From Fimbriimonadaceae bacterium (GTDB lineage Bacteria > Armatimonadota > Fimbriimonadia > Fimbriimonadales > Fimbriimonadaceae): DNA of 64,000 nucleotides. Of the stretch, positions 1 through 8,103 are shown in pieces. Under the pieces are notes generated by a model. That model was given only the letters and a program-made list of their open reading frames with translations, was not told the DNA's origin and searched no databases. Each line of letters opens with the position of its first letter. The first letter of the stretch is position 1. The position numbers were made by a program, and so were the translations under genes. The stretch is taken from contig CP075364.1 of NCBI GenBank assembly GCA_019454105.1, positions 1,243,362 through 1,307,361 of the forward strand, in the 5' to 3' direction.

Positions 1-1512
1 GCCCGAGAGCCGCGCGACAGTCGAGAGGTCGAAACCCGAGTCGAGCGCCTCCCTGAACACTTCTCTCGCTGCGGAGGGCTCCGTGCGCAATCCGACAAGC
101 CGGGACTCGACCTCGACCAACCCAAGGAGCTTCTCGATGAACCATGGATCCACCCGGCTGACTTCATTGACCCGCTTGACGGTCCAGCCACGGCGCAGGG
201 CCTCGGCCAAGTGCCACAACCGCTCGTCGGTGGGATGTCGCAAGCGGTCCTCTAGCGCTTCGTCGCTCAGGCTCGTGTCCGGATGCGTCAGATCCTTGGA
301 AGCGACCTCGAGGCCCCGCACCGCTTTCATCATCGCCTCCTCGAACGAGCGCGCTATCGCCATGACTTCGCCGGTCGCCTTCATTTGGGTGGAAAGTCTG
401 CGGTCGCCGGTGCGGAACTTGTCGAACGGCCAGCGCGGGATCTTCACGACGACGTAGTCCAAGGCGGGCTCGAAGCAGGCCTTGGTCGTCTTGGTGACCG
501 CGTTTTCGATCTCGTCCAAGGTCTTTCCCACCGCGATCTTCGCCGCCACACGGGCGATGGGATAGCCGGTCGCCTTGCTCGCCAGGGCCGAGGATCGCGA
601 GACCCTCGGGTTGACTTCGATGACGTAATAGTCGAACGACTTCGGGTTCACTGCCAACTGGACGTTGCATCCTCCCTCGATCCCGAGGGACTGGATGATC
701 TTCAGCGAAGCCGTCCGCAACATGTGGTATTCGATATCGCTCAGAGTTTGGCTCGGCGCGACCACGATCGAGTCCCCGGTATGGACGCCCATCGGATCGA
801 GGTTTTCCATGTTGCACACCGTGATGCAGTTCCCTTTCGAGTCGCGCATCACTTCATATTCGACCTCTTTCCAACCCAATAGCGAGCGCTCGACCATCAA
901 TTGGGAGCGCATCGAAAGCTTGAGGCCTTTGCGGCCAGTCTCCCAAAGTTCGTCGCGGTCGCGGGCCACGCCGCCGCCAGTGCCTCCAAGCGTATAGGCT
1001 GGGCGAATGATGCAGGGATATGGGGCGGTGTCGAGAAGAGCCTCCAATTCGGCCTCGCTCTCGACGATCCAACTCTCCGGCACGGGCTCACGGATCTCTC
1101 GCATCAGCGAACGGAACAGCTCGCGGTCCTCGGCTTTACGGATGGCTTCGAGCGGCGTCCCAAGGAGCTTCACGCCATATCTCTCAAGCACTCCAAGATC
1201 GGCCAATTGGGACGCCAGGTTGAGCCCCGTCTGGCCGCCCAGGGTGGCGAGAAGGCCCCAAGGTCGCTCGCGCTCAATGACACGCTCACAAAACTCGGGG
1301 GTCAGTGGCTCGATATAGATCCGGTCGGCCGTCTCCTCGTCCGTCATGATCGTAGCCGGGTTCGAATTGACAAGGACGACGGAATAGCCCTCTTCCCGTA
1401 ACGAACGGCACGCCTGAGTTCCAGCGTAATCGAATTCGGCGGCCTGCCCGATCACGATCGGCCCGCTGCCTATGACGAGGATCTTCTCCACTCTCGCCGG
1501 ACATTCTGGCAC
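1..1512 (-). CDS. carB: Carbamoyl-phosphate synthase large subunit, 5' part (3' end beyond left edge)
   Basis: Makes carbamoyl phosphate from glutamine-derived ammonia, bicarbonate and 2 ATP, for arginine and pyrimidine synthesis. About 504 N-terminal residues of a family usually near 1,070 are present. Just after the start come the signature segments [26 protein letters not shown] and [12 protein letters not shown] of the first ATP-grasp half. The frame stays open to base 1 and there reads like the segment that follows that half, so the gene runs off the window intact. I chose GTG at 1510-1512 because it gives a short MPE leader like E. coli CarB; an internal GTG at 1489-1491 is the alternative. 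carA is not adjacent. A pseudopilin gene lies 29 bp upstream on the same strand. Confidence 0.95.
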   Translation of the reverse strand, partial: MPECPARVEKILVIGSGPIVIGQAAEFDYAGTQACRSLREEGYSVVLVNSNPATIMTDEETADRIYIEPLTPEFCERVIERERPWGLLATLGGQTGLNLASQLADLGVLERYGVKLLGTPLEAIRKAEDRELFRSLMREIREPVPESWIVESEAELEALLDTAPYPCIIRPAYTLGGTGGGVARDRDELWETGRKGLKLSMRSQLMVERSLLGWKEVEYEVMRDSKGNCITVCNMENLDPMGVHTGDSIVVAPSQTLSDIEYHMLRTASLKIIQSLGIEGGCNVQLAVNPKSFDYYVIEVNPRVSRSSALASKATGYPIARVAAKIAVGKTLDEIENAVTKTTKACFEPALDYVVVKIPRWPFDKFRTGDRRLSTQMKATGEVMAIARSFEEAMMKAVRGLEVASKDLTHPDTSLSDEALEDRLRHPTDERLWHLAEALRRGWTVKRVNEVSRVDPWFIEKLLGLVEVESRLVGLRTEPSAAREVFREALDSGFDLSTVARLSG

Positions 1513-1541
1513 CAATATGGGGCTGGAGCCCCCGGCCGCGC

Positions 1542-2393
1542 TCAGTTCCGGCCTGTGACTTTGAACGACTCAAGGTCGCGGGCCACGAGCCGCTGGTACT
1601 CGATCGTACGGGCGCTGCCGTCGGCAAAGGCGTACCGGCCCCGCCCTTCTACTCCAGAGGCTGGCACGGTCAGAAAGTGTGGCGCGCACTCCGGTCTTGG
1701 CTCGTTGCCCGTCACCGTCCGGCCATGGAACAGCCAAGAGTCACAGCGCATCAGCACGGAAGACGGCGCGTTGCCCAGATAGTTCCAGTCGCCTTCTTCC
1801 CATTTAGCTTCGTCCCAGTTCGACTGCGAGATATTGGGGTGCCAGGCCTCGGCCAGGATGACGGTCGCCGACGGGGCTTCAAAGGCGCTGGTCGAGCGCC
1901 CCGCCATGATCGCATAAGGACGCGACGGATCGAGACTCTCTCCGATCCCCGTGTTGGGATCTTGGTATGCGTCACGGGTGGACAGATTGCCGACGAACTG
2001 GTAGCTCCGCTTGGCGCCCCGGTTCCGGTATTCGCCATGGTGGTACCAGCCCCAAGTCACTGGCCATCGAGAGCCGGTGTCCAAGGGGCTGAACCAGACC
2101 ACTTCTGACTTCAGATACTGGTTGACCGTCAAGTCGACCGAACCGACCGGCCAGTTCCCGCCTTCGTTCATACCTTCCATCATGGGGTATTGAAAGGCGG
2201 TCGGATAGCGGTCGTCGTTGTCCGCCGAATAGACGAGCGTGCCGACGCCGATCTGGCGAATGTTCGCGATCGAGCCCGATTGAAGGGCGGCGGTTTTCGC
2301 CTGGTTCAAAGCAGGCATCAGGAGCACGCCTGCTGTCCCCATGATCGCCATCGACATCATCAACTCGGTCAACGTGAACCCGCTCGTCCTCAT
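1542..2393 (-). CDS. Type IV pilin-like (pseudopilin) protein with N-terminal methylation motif
   Basis: A 283-residue protein starting [19 protein letters not shown]: a short basic leader, the prepilin peptidase site Gly-Phe, the +5 Glu and a hydrophobic helix. Such proteins are cut by PilD-type peptidase and assemble in, or are exported by, type II secretion or type IV pilus machines. The rest is a large globular region with an [19 protein letters not shown] segment after the helix and a C-terminal FADGSAR segment. That layout matches the 250-300-residue prepilin-type proteins abundant in Armatimonadota and Planctomycetota. No pilus assembly genes are adjacent, so the substrate or structure is unknown. 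A related protein is encoded at 61990-62847. Confidence 0.85.
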   Translation of the reverse strand: MRTSGFTLTELMMSMAIMGTAGVLLMPALNQAKTAALQSGSIANIRQIGVGTLVYSADNDDRYPTAFQYPMMEGMNEGGNWPVGSVDLTVNQYLKSEVVWFSPLDTGSRWPVTWGWYHHGEYRNRGAKRSYQFVGNLSTRDAYQDPNTGIGESLDPSRPYAIMAGRSTSAFEAPSATVILAEAWHPNISQSNWDEAKWEEGDWNYLGNAPSSVLMRCDSWLFHGRTVTGNEPRPECAPHFLTVPASGVEGRGRYAFADGSARTIEYQRLVARDLESFKVTGRN

Positions 2394-2466
2394 AGGCCCG
2401 ACTCCACCCGGCTGGAGCGTTCCACACCAGTTAGGCCCGTTCCATCAGTCGATTCGCCAGGCTCTC

Positions 2467-2790
2467 TCAGAACTCGACGATTCCTGGGGCGCCGAGAACC
2501 AGGAGCTTAGCGATCACCCCAGCCCGCCATCGCGCCGTCATCAGCCCGCGGACCGGGTACGGCGTCCCGTTCCAAACCACGTTGTCGCCGAGGTTCGTCG
2601 AGTCGTTGCCAGCCACGAAGATGATCCAATAAGGAGGCGAAAGCAGGTTGAGTTCGGCGTCGGGAATGTAGTTTCGAAGCTGGGCATAAGTCGCGTTCGA
2701 GAAGACACCTTTTTTGTTCGTGCCGCTCACGGTGAACGGCTCACCGTGGCGATCGACGAACTCAAGGATCCTCTTGAGAAGGGGATTCAA
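2467..2790 (-). CDS. Small phage-type protein, possible head completion/connector subunit
   Basis: 107 residues, last gene of the phage-like head cassette. Its start codon overlaps the stop of the preceding gene by 4 bp (ATGA), which suggests translational coupling. The sequence has no recognisable catalytic motif. It looks like a small alpha/beta protein with a hydrophobic centre (PPYWIIFVAG) and a GTPYPVRGLMTARW stretch. In Mu-like and other tailed phages the genes after the major capsid protein encode head-tail joining proteins of this size. That placement is the only basis for the suggestion; I do not recognise the family. Confidence 0.5.
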   Translation of the reverse strand: MNPLLKRILEFVDRHGEPFTVSGTNKKGVFSNATYAQLRNYIPDAELNLLSPPYWIIFVAGNDSTNLGDNVVWNGTPYPVRGLMTARWRAGVIAKLLVLGAPGIVEF

Positions 2791-3200
2791 ACCTCACCCT
2801 CTCTTGAACCGCCTGCCAAGACTCCTAGAGAGCCCTGGAGCGCGTCAGTGTGCTTCAGATAAGGGGCGAGCCGGAGAGCCCCCTGTTGCTTCAGACCACT
2901 AGGGTCGCCTGCCCGCCTCCAGTTGGGCGTCACTTCGAACCACCCAAAGTAGAACGCTTCTGTGGCGCCGCTTTCTCTCGACAGCTGGTCGAGGAACTCG
3001 CCCGCCACGAGTTCGGTCGCCCCGAGATTGAGGGTCGCCTGGAGGCCCGTGTTCGCCGTATCGGCAACAAAGTCCGCTCGCACGGCAAACTCGATCACCG
3101 GCACCCAGTCGGCTATCAAGTTGTTGATCCGCGCGTCGTAGGTCGTGCCTGTCAGGCCGCACTTCTCTCTGACCTTAGTCAATGCGACGACGATGCTCAT
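2787..3200 (-). CDS. Phage-type protein resembling gp36/head-tail adaptor
   Basis: 137 residues, overlapping both neighbours by 4 bp. The N-terminus reads as an amphipathic helix with a LTKVREKCGLTGTTYDARI segment followed by helices. This is typical of the small helical adaptor proteins (Mu gp36/DUF1320-like or gp6-like) that sit at the capsid vertex. The family assignment rests on size, helical pattern and position two to three genes after the major capsid protein, not on a diagnostic motif. No signal peptide or membrane segment is visible. Confidence 0.5.
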   Translation of the reverse strand: MSIVVALTKVREKCGLTGTTYDARINNLIADWVPVIEFAVRADFVADTANTGLQATLNLGATELVAGEFLDQLSRESGATEAFYFGWFEVTPNWRRAGDPSGLKQQGALRLAPYLKHTDALQGSLGVLAGGSREGEV

Positions 3201-3469
3201 CTCTCGCCCCCAAGAGGGCTGCCCAAGTGGAGCCAGTCCGAAAGTTCGCGGAGGTGGTGGGTGTTCTCACGGACGCCGTCTCGCAGGTCCGAGATCACTT
3301 CACCAAGGCCGTCCAGAGTCCTCGCCTGCCTCTCAAGGGCCGACTCGAGCACTGTAACGAAGCGATCGATGAGGGCCCGCTGTTGGACGAGCGACAGGCG
3401 CAACATCGCGAAAGTCGATGTCACGAGGGTCACTGATGCGATCAAGATCTCTTGCCATTCATAGTTCAT
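3197..3469 (-). CDS. Small membrane-anchored coiled-coil protein in phage cassette
   Basis: 90 residues. One N-terminal hydrophobic segment (ILIASVTLVTSTFAMLRLSL) is followed by a long charged heptad-like helix up to about residue 80. The stop overlaps the next gene by 4 bp. Its position after the capsid genes and its one-helix-plus-coil design would suit a holin/spanin accessory or a structural scaffold, but neither can be shown. It is the first gene after the hairpin at 3499-3524, so it may begin a separately transcribed or attenuated segment. Confidence 0.5.
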   Translation of the reverse strand: MNYEWQEILIASVTLVTSTFAMLRLSLVQQRALIDRFVTVLESALERQARTLDGLGEVISDLRDGVRENTHHLRELSDWLHLGSPLGGER

Positions 3470-3494
3470 GGTGATTTGGGTTCCTCAAAGAACG

Positions 3495-3524
3495 AAAAGC
3501 CCCCGGCCGAGGACGGCCGGGGGC
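3495..3524 (-). terminator. Intrinsic terminator inside the phage head cassette
   Basis: An 11-bp perfect GC stem (arms 3499-3509 and 3514-3524, 4-nt loop) followed on the minus strand by TTTTCGTTCTTTG. It lies 12 bp after the stop of the 81-residue gene and before the 90-residue gene, so it would separate the abundant head proteins from the connector-like genes. Confidence 0.75.
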
Positions 3525-3536
3525 GATAGAGAGGGA

Positions 3537-3782
3537 CTAGCGGGATACGACCCGCTTCAGGATCCCGCTCAGAGTCTTGAGCTCGGCCTCGGTGAGCTTG
3601 ATCTGATCGATCAGCTCGCCGATGTCGGCCCGGCGGGGATCGCGAAGCGAGGCTTCGAGGGCTCCCCTGAGGGCGGTCAAACGCGCCGCGAACCGGCGGG
3701 ACGCGACGACCAGCGCCGCGAAGGCCCCGGCCAGGCCGCCCATGCCCAGCCAGGTCAGCAGGTCAACTAAGCTTTCCGCCAT
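3537..3782 (-). CDS. Small protein with N-terminal membrane segment, phage cassette
   Basis: 81 residues from ATG at 3780-3782, which lies inside the 3' end of the capsid gene (20-bp overlap). A hydrophobic N-terminus (WLGMGGLAGAFAALVVA) is followed by basic residues and a helical charged tail rich in Leu, Arg and Glu. I recognise no family. Size and one membrane helix would be compatible with a holin-like or membrane-tethered accessory protein. The overlap with the major capsid gene argues that it is co-translated with the head genes. Confidence 0.5.
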   Translation of the reverse strand: MAESLVDLLTWLGMGGLAGAFAALVVASRRFAARLTALRGALEASLRDPRRADIGELIDQIKLTEAELKTLSGILKRVVSR

Positions 3783-4701
3783 AGGCCGCCTGCCAAAGAC
3801 CGTATCCGACGTTGTAGCGGGCCCGCACTCCATAGAAGTAGCGGTCCTGCATGAAGGCGGACTCGCTCCCGCCTTTGGACTCAACTGAGGTGAACTCGAC
3901 GGGAACGTCGGACCGTTGCTGAAGGATGACCCCCTTGATCGGCCGCTTGGTGTCGAGGACGAACCACGCGTCGGCCGACAGTCCGCTGATGTAAGGGGAG
4001 ACGATCAGACGCAGCCGACCCCGGAAGGCGTTCACATAGTCGGTAGGCGAGGTTCCGGTGGAGCCCGTGCCCTTGTAGACCACGACCGGGCTTTCGATCA
4101 ACTCGATCGCGTCCCACATCAGTTTAGGCCCGACCACGAGCGTGTCGGGGACGATCCCCAAGGGCACGCCACTGTCGTCAGGAATCTGCATCATCTGCGA
4201 GATCGCGTTGGCGAGCGTAGCCGCCGAGAGCGCCGAGTTCGTCGTATTGCTGTATGGGCCGCCGACTCCAGGATGGCTGGAGCCGAAAAAGGTCGTGCCG
4301 TCGTAGCAAGCTCCGGAACCACCGCCAAGCAGCGCTTGGACGACGATCTGGTGGCGGTGCTGGCTCACTCGGCTCGCCAAGTCCTTGACCCGCAGTCGAA
4401 TCAAGTCCAATTGGTCGTCCTCGATCGCTCTGCGGCTCACGGCGATGGTCGATTCAAAGACCTTGTCCTCGATCGCCACGGCATATTCGGACAGACCTGC
4501 CGGACGACGCTCGTCGACAAACTCCCGCATGGGAGGCGTGGCCCCGAGCCAGGCGTAGCGCTGCATGGGTTGGACAGTGTTGACGACCGTCGCGATTTGG
4601 TCGGCGATGCTGTCCTCCACCTGGCTTCGGTAGGCGAGTTCGAACTCGGTCTTCAAGCCAGGCAGGAGGAGATTGGGAATGTCGCTTTTGGTGAGTGCCA
4701 T
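3763..4701 (-). CDS. Mu-like major head (capsid) protein, gpT family
   Basis: 312 residues, close to the length of phage Mu gpT. The N-terminal half carries the gpT pattern: a YAWLGATPPMREFVDERR block, a KVFESTIAVSRRAIEDDQ block, then HRHQIVVQALLGG and CYDGTTFFGSSHPG. In Mu, gpT forms the capsid shell with the HK97 fold after prohead proteolysis. The neighbours fit: a gpI-like protease and a decoration protein lie directly upstream on the same strand with 13-27 bp spacing. The gene is intact, with no frameshift or stop. Identification is from remembered family sequence, not a search, but several blocks agree. Confidence 0.88.
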   Translation of the reverse strand: MALTKSDIPNLLLPGLKTEFELAYRSQVEDSIADQIATVVNTVQPMQRYAWLGATPPMREFVDERRPAGLSEYAVAIEDKVFESTIAVSRRAIEDDQLDLIRLRVKDLASRVSQHRHQIVVQALLGGGSGACYDGTTFFGSSHPGVGGPYSNTTNSALSAATLANAISQMMQIPDDSGVPLGIVPDTLVVGPKLMWDAIELIESPVVVYKGTGSTGTSPTDYVNAFRGRLRLIVSPYISGLSADAWFVLDTKRPIKGVILQQRSDVPVEFTSVESKGGSESAFMQDRYFYGVRARYNVGYGLWQAAYGGKLS

Positions 4702-4728
4702 AAAGTTTTCTGTCTCTCTATCGAAGCG

Positions 4729-5166
4729 TCAAACGGTGTAGTTACTGATGCGGACCCGGACGCCGAGCGCCCCTGTGGACGTAGTCTCCAGGGCGACCAT
4801 CGTGCCGATTTTGTAGGAGTTCGTCAGGCCGACCGTCGTGGCTTGGACTTCCCAGTCCGTCAGGCAATAAAGCTCTTTGCCAAGGTCGGCGATCCCAGGA
4901 GTGAACGCGCTGGCCGTCTTCATCACAAAACTGCCTGTCTTGGTCACGTTCAAGGACTTCTCCCCCGGCGCGCCGCCCGTGTTGTCGACCGACTCGTTCG
5001 CAATGCCGACAAACTTGAGGCTGGCGGTCGCGTGGCTCATCGGCACCAGGAACCCCGAGGAGTTCACGCCGACAAAGGAGCCTTTGAAGATCTTGACGTT
5101 GCTGACCTTGTAAGAAACGACCACGCCAGGCCGTTCATAGTTCTCGAAGGGTTTGTTCAGAGCCAT
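4729..5166 (-). CDS. Phage head decoration / capsid cement-like protein
   Basis: 145 residues, beta-rich and Gly/Thr/Val-rich, with no signal peptide. The composition and the middle segment (KFVGIANESVDNT, then KSLNVTKTGSFVMK) resemble the DUF2190/capsid-cement group of small stabilising proteins that bind the outside of phage heads. The position between protease and major capsid gene is the usual one for this role. It lies 13 bp after the protease gene and 27 bp before the capsid gene, so the three are probably one transcript. Confidence 0.7.
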   Translation of the reverse strand: MALNKPFENYERPGVVVSYKVSNVKIFKGSFVGVNSSGFLVPMSHATASLKFVGIANESVDNTGGAPGEKSLNVTKTGSFVMKTASAFTPGIADLGKELYCLTDWEVQATTVGLTNSYKIGTMVALETTSTGALGVRVRISNYTV

Positions 5167-5179
5167 GATGCTTTGGGGT

Positions 5180-6031
5180 TCACTGGTTGGCCCGCTTCGC
5201 GATCTCTTCGAAGCTCAAGCCGGGAAAGTGCCGGCGATAGAACTCGCGGGCATTGTCGTCAAGGTGTCCGCCCGCTGGGGGATCTGGCACCGTCTCGCCG
5301 AACAACTGGCGAGAGGGAGAGAGTTGGATCAACCGGCGAACCAGCCGTGAGAGCGGTTCGCCCTGACTCCATTGAGTTTCCAAGCTGGTGAAGAGGCACC
5401 GCGCCAAGGGGCGCTGGGCCGGCGTCAGCTTGCCTTCTCGGACACATCGGTCCAAGAACTCGTCTTCCGAGGTGTCAGAGTTTTCGAGCAGTCCTCCTTC
5501 ACAGAACATTTGGGCCGACTTGACCCTGGGTTCCCGGACAAGGCTGACTTCGATAATCCGGTCCAAGCCCTGGGACAGCCCAAGGGACAAGGAACGGGCT
5601 CCAGACTGCTCGATCAGATCGTTGGCTTCGCGAGTCAGAGAGACGGTTCCCATCAGCACCGCACCCTCGGCTCTTACATCAGTCAAGTAGCCCAGTTCCA
5701 GGGGCGAGTTGGCGTGTTCGATCAGCACGGGCACGGGATGATCGAAGCCGTGCGCGAGCGACTCTAAGGTCTCGGGAGTCACAGAGACTCCTTTGTCGGG
5801 GTAGTCGCCGGCTTCGAAAAGCCGGGCCGGACGGTCGATCCAGTCTCGCTGCCCGTCCAGATAAGCGGGCGGTTCGATGCCCAAGGCTTCGAGTCTCTGT
5901 GCCAATTGGGCCCGGTCTGCTGCGGACAGATCTCTCCGACGACCGCGAAAGCCGGGCCCGGCCAGCCCGGCCTCTCTCAAGGCGGCCGACACATTGGAAT
6001 CCAAAGGATAGCGTTGCGTGAGCTTTCTCAT
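5180..6031 (-). CDS. Phage prohead protease/scaffold, Mu gpI-like
   Basis: 283 residues from ATG at 6029-6031, preceded by the Shine-Dalgarno-like AAGGGGTGAG. The first half has the Mu I-protein layout: FEAGDYPDKGVSVTPETLE, a VPVLIEHAN block with the probable catalytic His, LGYLTDVRAEGAVL, then SGARSLSLGLS with a probable catalytic Ser and VSLVREPRVKSAQMF. The C-terminal half (from about residue 170) is charged and helical, as expected of the internal scaffold moiety of such fusions. It is the first gene of the head cassette and ends 13 bp before the decoration gene. Its presence implies real prohead maturation, at least ancestrally. Confidence 0.82.
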   Translation of the reverse strand: MRKLTQRYPLDSNVSAALREAGLAGPGFRGRRRDLSAADRAQLAQRLEALGIEPPAYLDGQRDWIDRPARLFEAGDYPDKGVSVTPETLESLAHGFDHPVPVLIEHANSPLELGYLTDVRAEGAVLMGTVSLTREANDLIEQSGARSLSLGLSQGLDRIIEVSLVREPRVKSAQMFCEGGLLENSDTSEDEFLDRCVREGKLTPAQRPLARCLFTSLETQWSQGEPLSRLVRRLIQLSPSRQLFGETVPDPPAGGHLDDNAREFYRRHFPGLSFEEIAKRANQ

Positions 6032-6091
6032 AGGCTCACCCCTTCGCCCCGCTGATCCGTCTAGCGTCAACTGAGGAATCACAAAAGGTAA

Positions 6092-6122
6092 GGCCCCTGC
6101 CCCAATCAAGGGTGCAGGGGCC
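6092..6122 (-). terminator. Terminator-like hairpin after first PEP-CTERM gene
   Basis: A 9-bp perfect stem (6092-6100 with 6114-6122) and 13-nt loop, 40 bp after the stop of the PEP-CTERM gene. On the minus strand it is followed by a moderately T-rich tract (TTACCTTTTGT). Confidence 0.65.
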
Positions 6123-6149
6123 GAACTCAGCCCGGTGGACTGAGGTCGT

Positions 6150-6271
6150 TCCGCTTCCGCGATTACTTGCGGCGGCGGGCGGCGAGGGCAGCGAGGCCAG
6201 CGCCGAGGGCGATCATCGTGGCCGGCTCAGGCACCGAGTTGACCGCGTAGGCGGCGTTGGTGTTGACCGGG
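6150..6271. repeat. 122-bp exact direct repeat, copy 1 (partner 7118-7239)
   Basis: Bases 6150-6271 and 7118-7239 (offset 968) appear identical on reading. The tract covers the last 36 codons and the stop of the two PEP-CTERM paralogues, including the sorting tail, plus 13 bp beyond the stop. The paralogues diverge clearly upstream of it. Confidence 0.85.
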
Positions 6272-6876
6272 GTGCTGGTGCCGAGGCCGAAGCCGTTGCC
6301 AGGGTTGACGCCGACCGAGTTGTTGGCGGTGCCGTTGCCGAGCAGGGCCGGGGCCGAGTTGCTAAGGATGAACGTCTGGCCGTTGTTCGTGAACTCGAGG
6401 ATCGGAGCCATGCCGATCCACTTCACGCCAGCGCCGGTGTTCAGGTTAAGACCGCCGACCTCGAACTTGAACGCGCGGCCGAAGGCGCCCGTGCCGAACA
6501 GCTCGGTGTTGGTGCCGGAGCCGTGGGCGACCACGGTGGTGGCGACAGCGCCGCCGCTGAGGCTGTTGCCCGAACCGGCAGCGCCGGCAGCGGTGTTCCA
6601 GATGCTGACGCGCCAGCCCTGGATGTTGGCGAAGTTCAAGCTCGGGTTGCCGATCTCGTAGGCAACGCCGACGCGGTCGACGACGCCGGCGCTGACGAAG
6701 TCGTCGACGACGGTGCCGCTGAACTCAGGGAAGTCCGGGAAGACCTGCATGACGCCGAATCCAGGGGTGCCGAACAGGGCGGCGCCCTCGTTCTGGATGT
6801 GGTTCATGGAGTTGTACTGGGCATTGGCCGCGACGGCGACGGCAACGAACGACAGGGAAAGAAGGCTCTTCTTCAT
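6163..6876 (-). CDS. PEP-CTERM sorted secreted protein, paralogue A
   Basis: 237 residues from ATG at 6874-6876, preceded by AGGAAAGG. A signal peptide (MKKSLLSLSFVAVAVAANAQ) comes first, then a beta-rich body. The C-terminal sorting tail has VPEPATM, a small hydrophobic helix and AARRRK. By family knowledge such proteins are handled by an exosortase and become extracellular or matrix proteins; no exosortase gene is in the window. The body has VFPDFPEFSGTVVDDF, which recurs in the neighbour at 7131-7844, so the two are tandem paralogues. Function of the body is unknown. Hairpins lie downstream of each copy, so each is probably its own transcript. Confidence 0.85.
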   Translation of the reverse strand: MKKSLLSLSFVAVAVAANAQYNSMNHIQNEGAALFGTPGFGVMQVFPDFPEFSGTVVDDFVSAGVVDRVGVAYEIGNPSLNFANIQGWRVSIWNTAAGAAGSGNSLSGGAVATTVVAHGSGTNTELFGTGAFGRAFKFEVGGLNLNTGAGVKWIGMAPILEFTNNGQTFILSNSAPALLGNGTANNSVGVNPGNGFGLGTSTPVNTNAAYAVNSVPEPATMIALGAGLAALAARRRK

Positions 6877-7074
6877 TTGTTTACCTTTCCTAATTGAAGG
6901 GTCGTGGCCCACCGGAAACTCCGAGCAAGCCAACAGTCGCAATGATATCTTCCCATCAGTCGGTCCTACGACCGCAAAACTACTGGTTTATACACATCTG
7001 CCCGCCCATAAGTAGACTTTGTCTAGTCATCGGCCACGTCGATCGCCAGCGAGTTTGAGGGGCCACGAACGAAA

Positions 7075-7104
7075 GGGGCCCCCTCTCAACCGAGAGGAGG
7101 CCCC
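7075..7104 (-). terminator. Terminator-like hairpin after second PEP-CTERM gene
   Basis: Arms 7075-7087 and 7092-7104 pair over 12 of 13 positions with a 4-nt loop, 26 bp after the stop of the gene ending at 7131. On the minus strand the hairpin is followed by TTTCGTTCGTGG. Confidence 0.7.
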
Positions 7105-7117
7105 GAAGTTTGGACAG

Positions 7118-7239
7118 TCCGCTTCCGCGATTACTTGCGGCGGCGGGCGGCGAGGGCAGCGAGGCCAGCGCCGAGGGCGATCATCGTGGCCGGCTCAGGC
7201 ACCGAGTTGACCGCGTAGGCGGCGTTGGTGTTGACCGGG
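7118..7239. repeat. 122-bp exact direct repeat, copy 2 (partner 6150-6271)
   Basis: Second copy of the exact tract described at 6150-6271. The extension beyond the stop codon means that protein-level selection alone cannot explain the identity; recent duplication or gene conversion can. Confidence 0.85.
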
Positions 7240-7844
7240 ATGCTGGCGCCGAGGCCGAAGCCGTCGAGAGGGTTGACGCCGACCGAGTTGTTGGCGGTGC
7301 CGTTGCCGAGCAAAGCCGGGTTGGTCGCGCTGAGGATGAACGTCTGGCCGTTGTTCGTGAACTCGAGAACCGGAGCCATGCCGATCCACTTCACGCCCGC
7401 GCCAGTGTTGTGGGTCACGTCCATTTCAGCCTTGAAGGCGCGGCCAAAAGCGCCCGTGCCGAACAGCTCGGTGTACGTCACTCGGCTGGTGGCGACCAAC
7501 TCGGTGGCGACAGTGTTGCCAGTCAGATCGGCGCCCGAACCGGCAGCGCCGGCAGCGGAGTTCCAGTAGCTGACGCGCCAGCCCTGGATGTTGGCGAAGT
7601 TCAAGCTGGGGTTGCCGATCTCGAAGGCGACGCCAACCTTGTTGACGATGCCGGCGCTGACGAAGTCGTCGACGACGGTGCCGCTGAAGTCAGGGAAGTC
7701 CGGGAAGACCTGCATCACGCCGAAGCCGGGCGTACCGATCAGGTTCGCACCATCCGGCTGGATGTGGTTCATCGAGTTGTACTGGGCGTTGGCGGCGACG
7801 GCGACGGCCGCGAACGAAAGGGACAGCAGGGTCTTAGTGTTCAT
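7131..7844 (-). CDS. PEP-CTERM sorted secreted protein, paralogue B
   Basis: 237 residues, the same length as its tandem partner at 6163-6876. The signal peptide is MNTKTLLSLSFAAVAVAANA. The mature start (QYNSMNHIQ), the central blocks and the C-terminal VPEPATM...RRRK tail match the partner closely, while the segment around residues 95-140 differs. A GGAAGG element lies about 10 nt before the ATG. Upstream, the minus strand has GGTATAAC about 75 bp from the start as a possible -10 element. It is likely an exported surface or matrix protein of unknown role. Confidence 0.85.
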   Translation of the reverse strand: MNTKTLLSLSFAAVAVAANAQYNSMNHIQPDGANLIGTPGFGVMQVFPDFPDFSGTVVDDFVSAGIVNKVGVAFEIGNPSLNFANIQGWRVSYWNSAAGAAGSGADLTGNTVATELVATSRVTYTELFGTGAFGRAFKAEMDVTHNTGAGVKWIGMAPVLEFTNNGQTFILSATNPALLGNGTANNSVGVNPLDGFGLGASIPVNTNAAYAVNSVPEPATMIALGAGLAALAARRRK

Positions 7845-8103
7845 TTGTGATTGACCTTCCGAGATGAAAGTTATCAGGGGCGGCGCTCAGTCGCGCCACA
7901 CCGCAGACACCCCTGTTATACCGGATGGATCACTCGTTTGGTCGCATCGGGACACAGGTCCCTCCCGAAACAGGCCCCATCGAACCAGGAAGCCCAGGAA
8001 AAACCAATAGATTTACGGGTCGGGCCTTCGGAAGGCGTCCCGGGGGTTCCTGCGTGTTCGGTCATAATCGCGGGACTTCCCACCGGATCCGAGGCACTTC
8101 CCC
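7845..8103. other. Divergent intergenic region between PEP-CTERM paralogue B and the 606-residue gene
   Basis: 259 bp without a convincing gene. It must hold the promoter of the minus-strand PEP-CTERM gene (possible -10 TATAAC on the minus strand near 7918) and of the plus-strand gene (possible -10 CATAAT near 8063). No clear -35 boxes, repeats or RNA gene are visible. Confidence 0.4.

Noticed and set aside
3916-5391. Open frame of 491 codons on the plus strand across the phage head genes
   Set aside because: It crosses several real minus-strand genes whose products match phage families; its own product has no motif.
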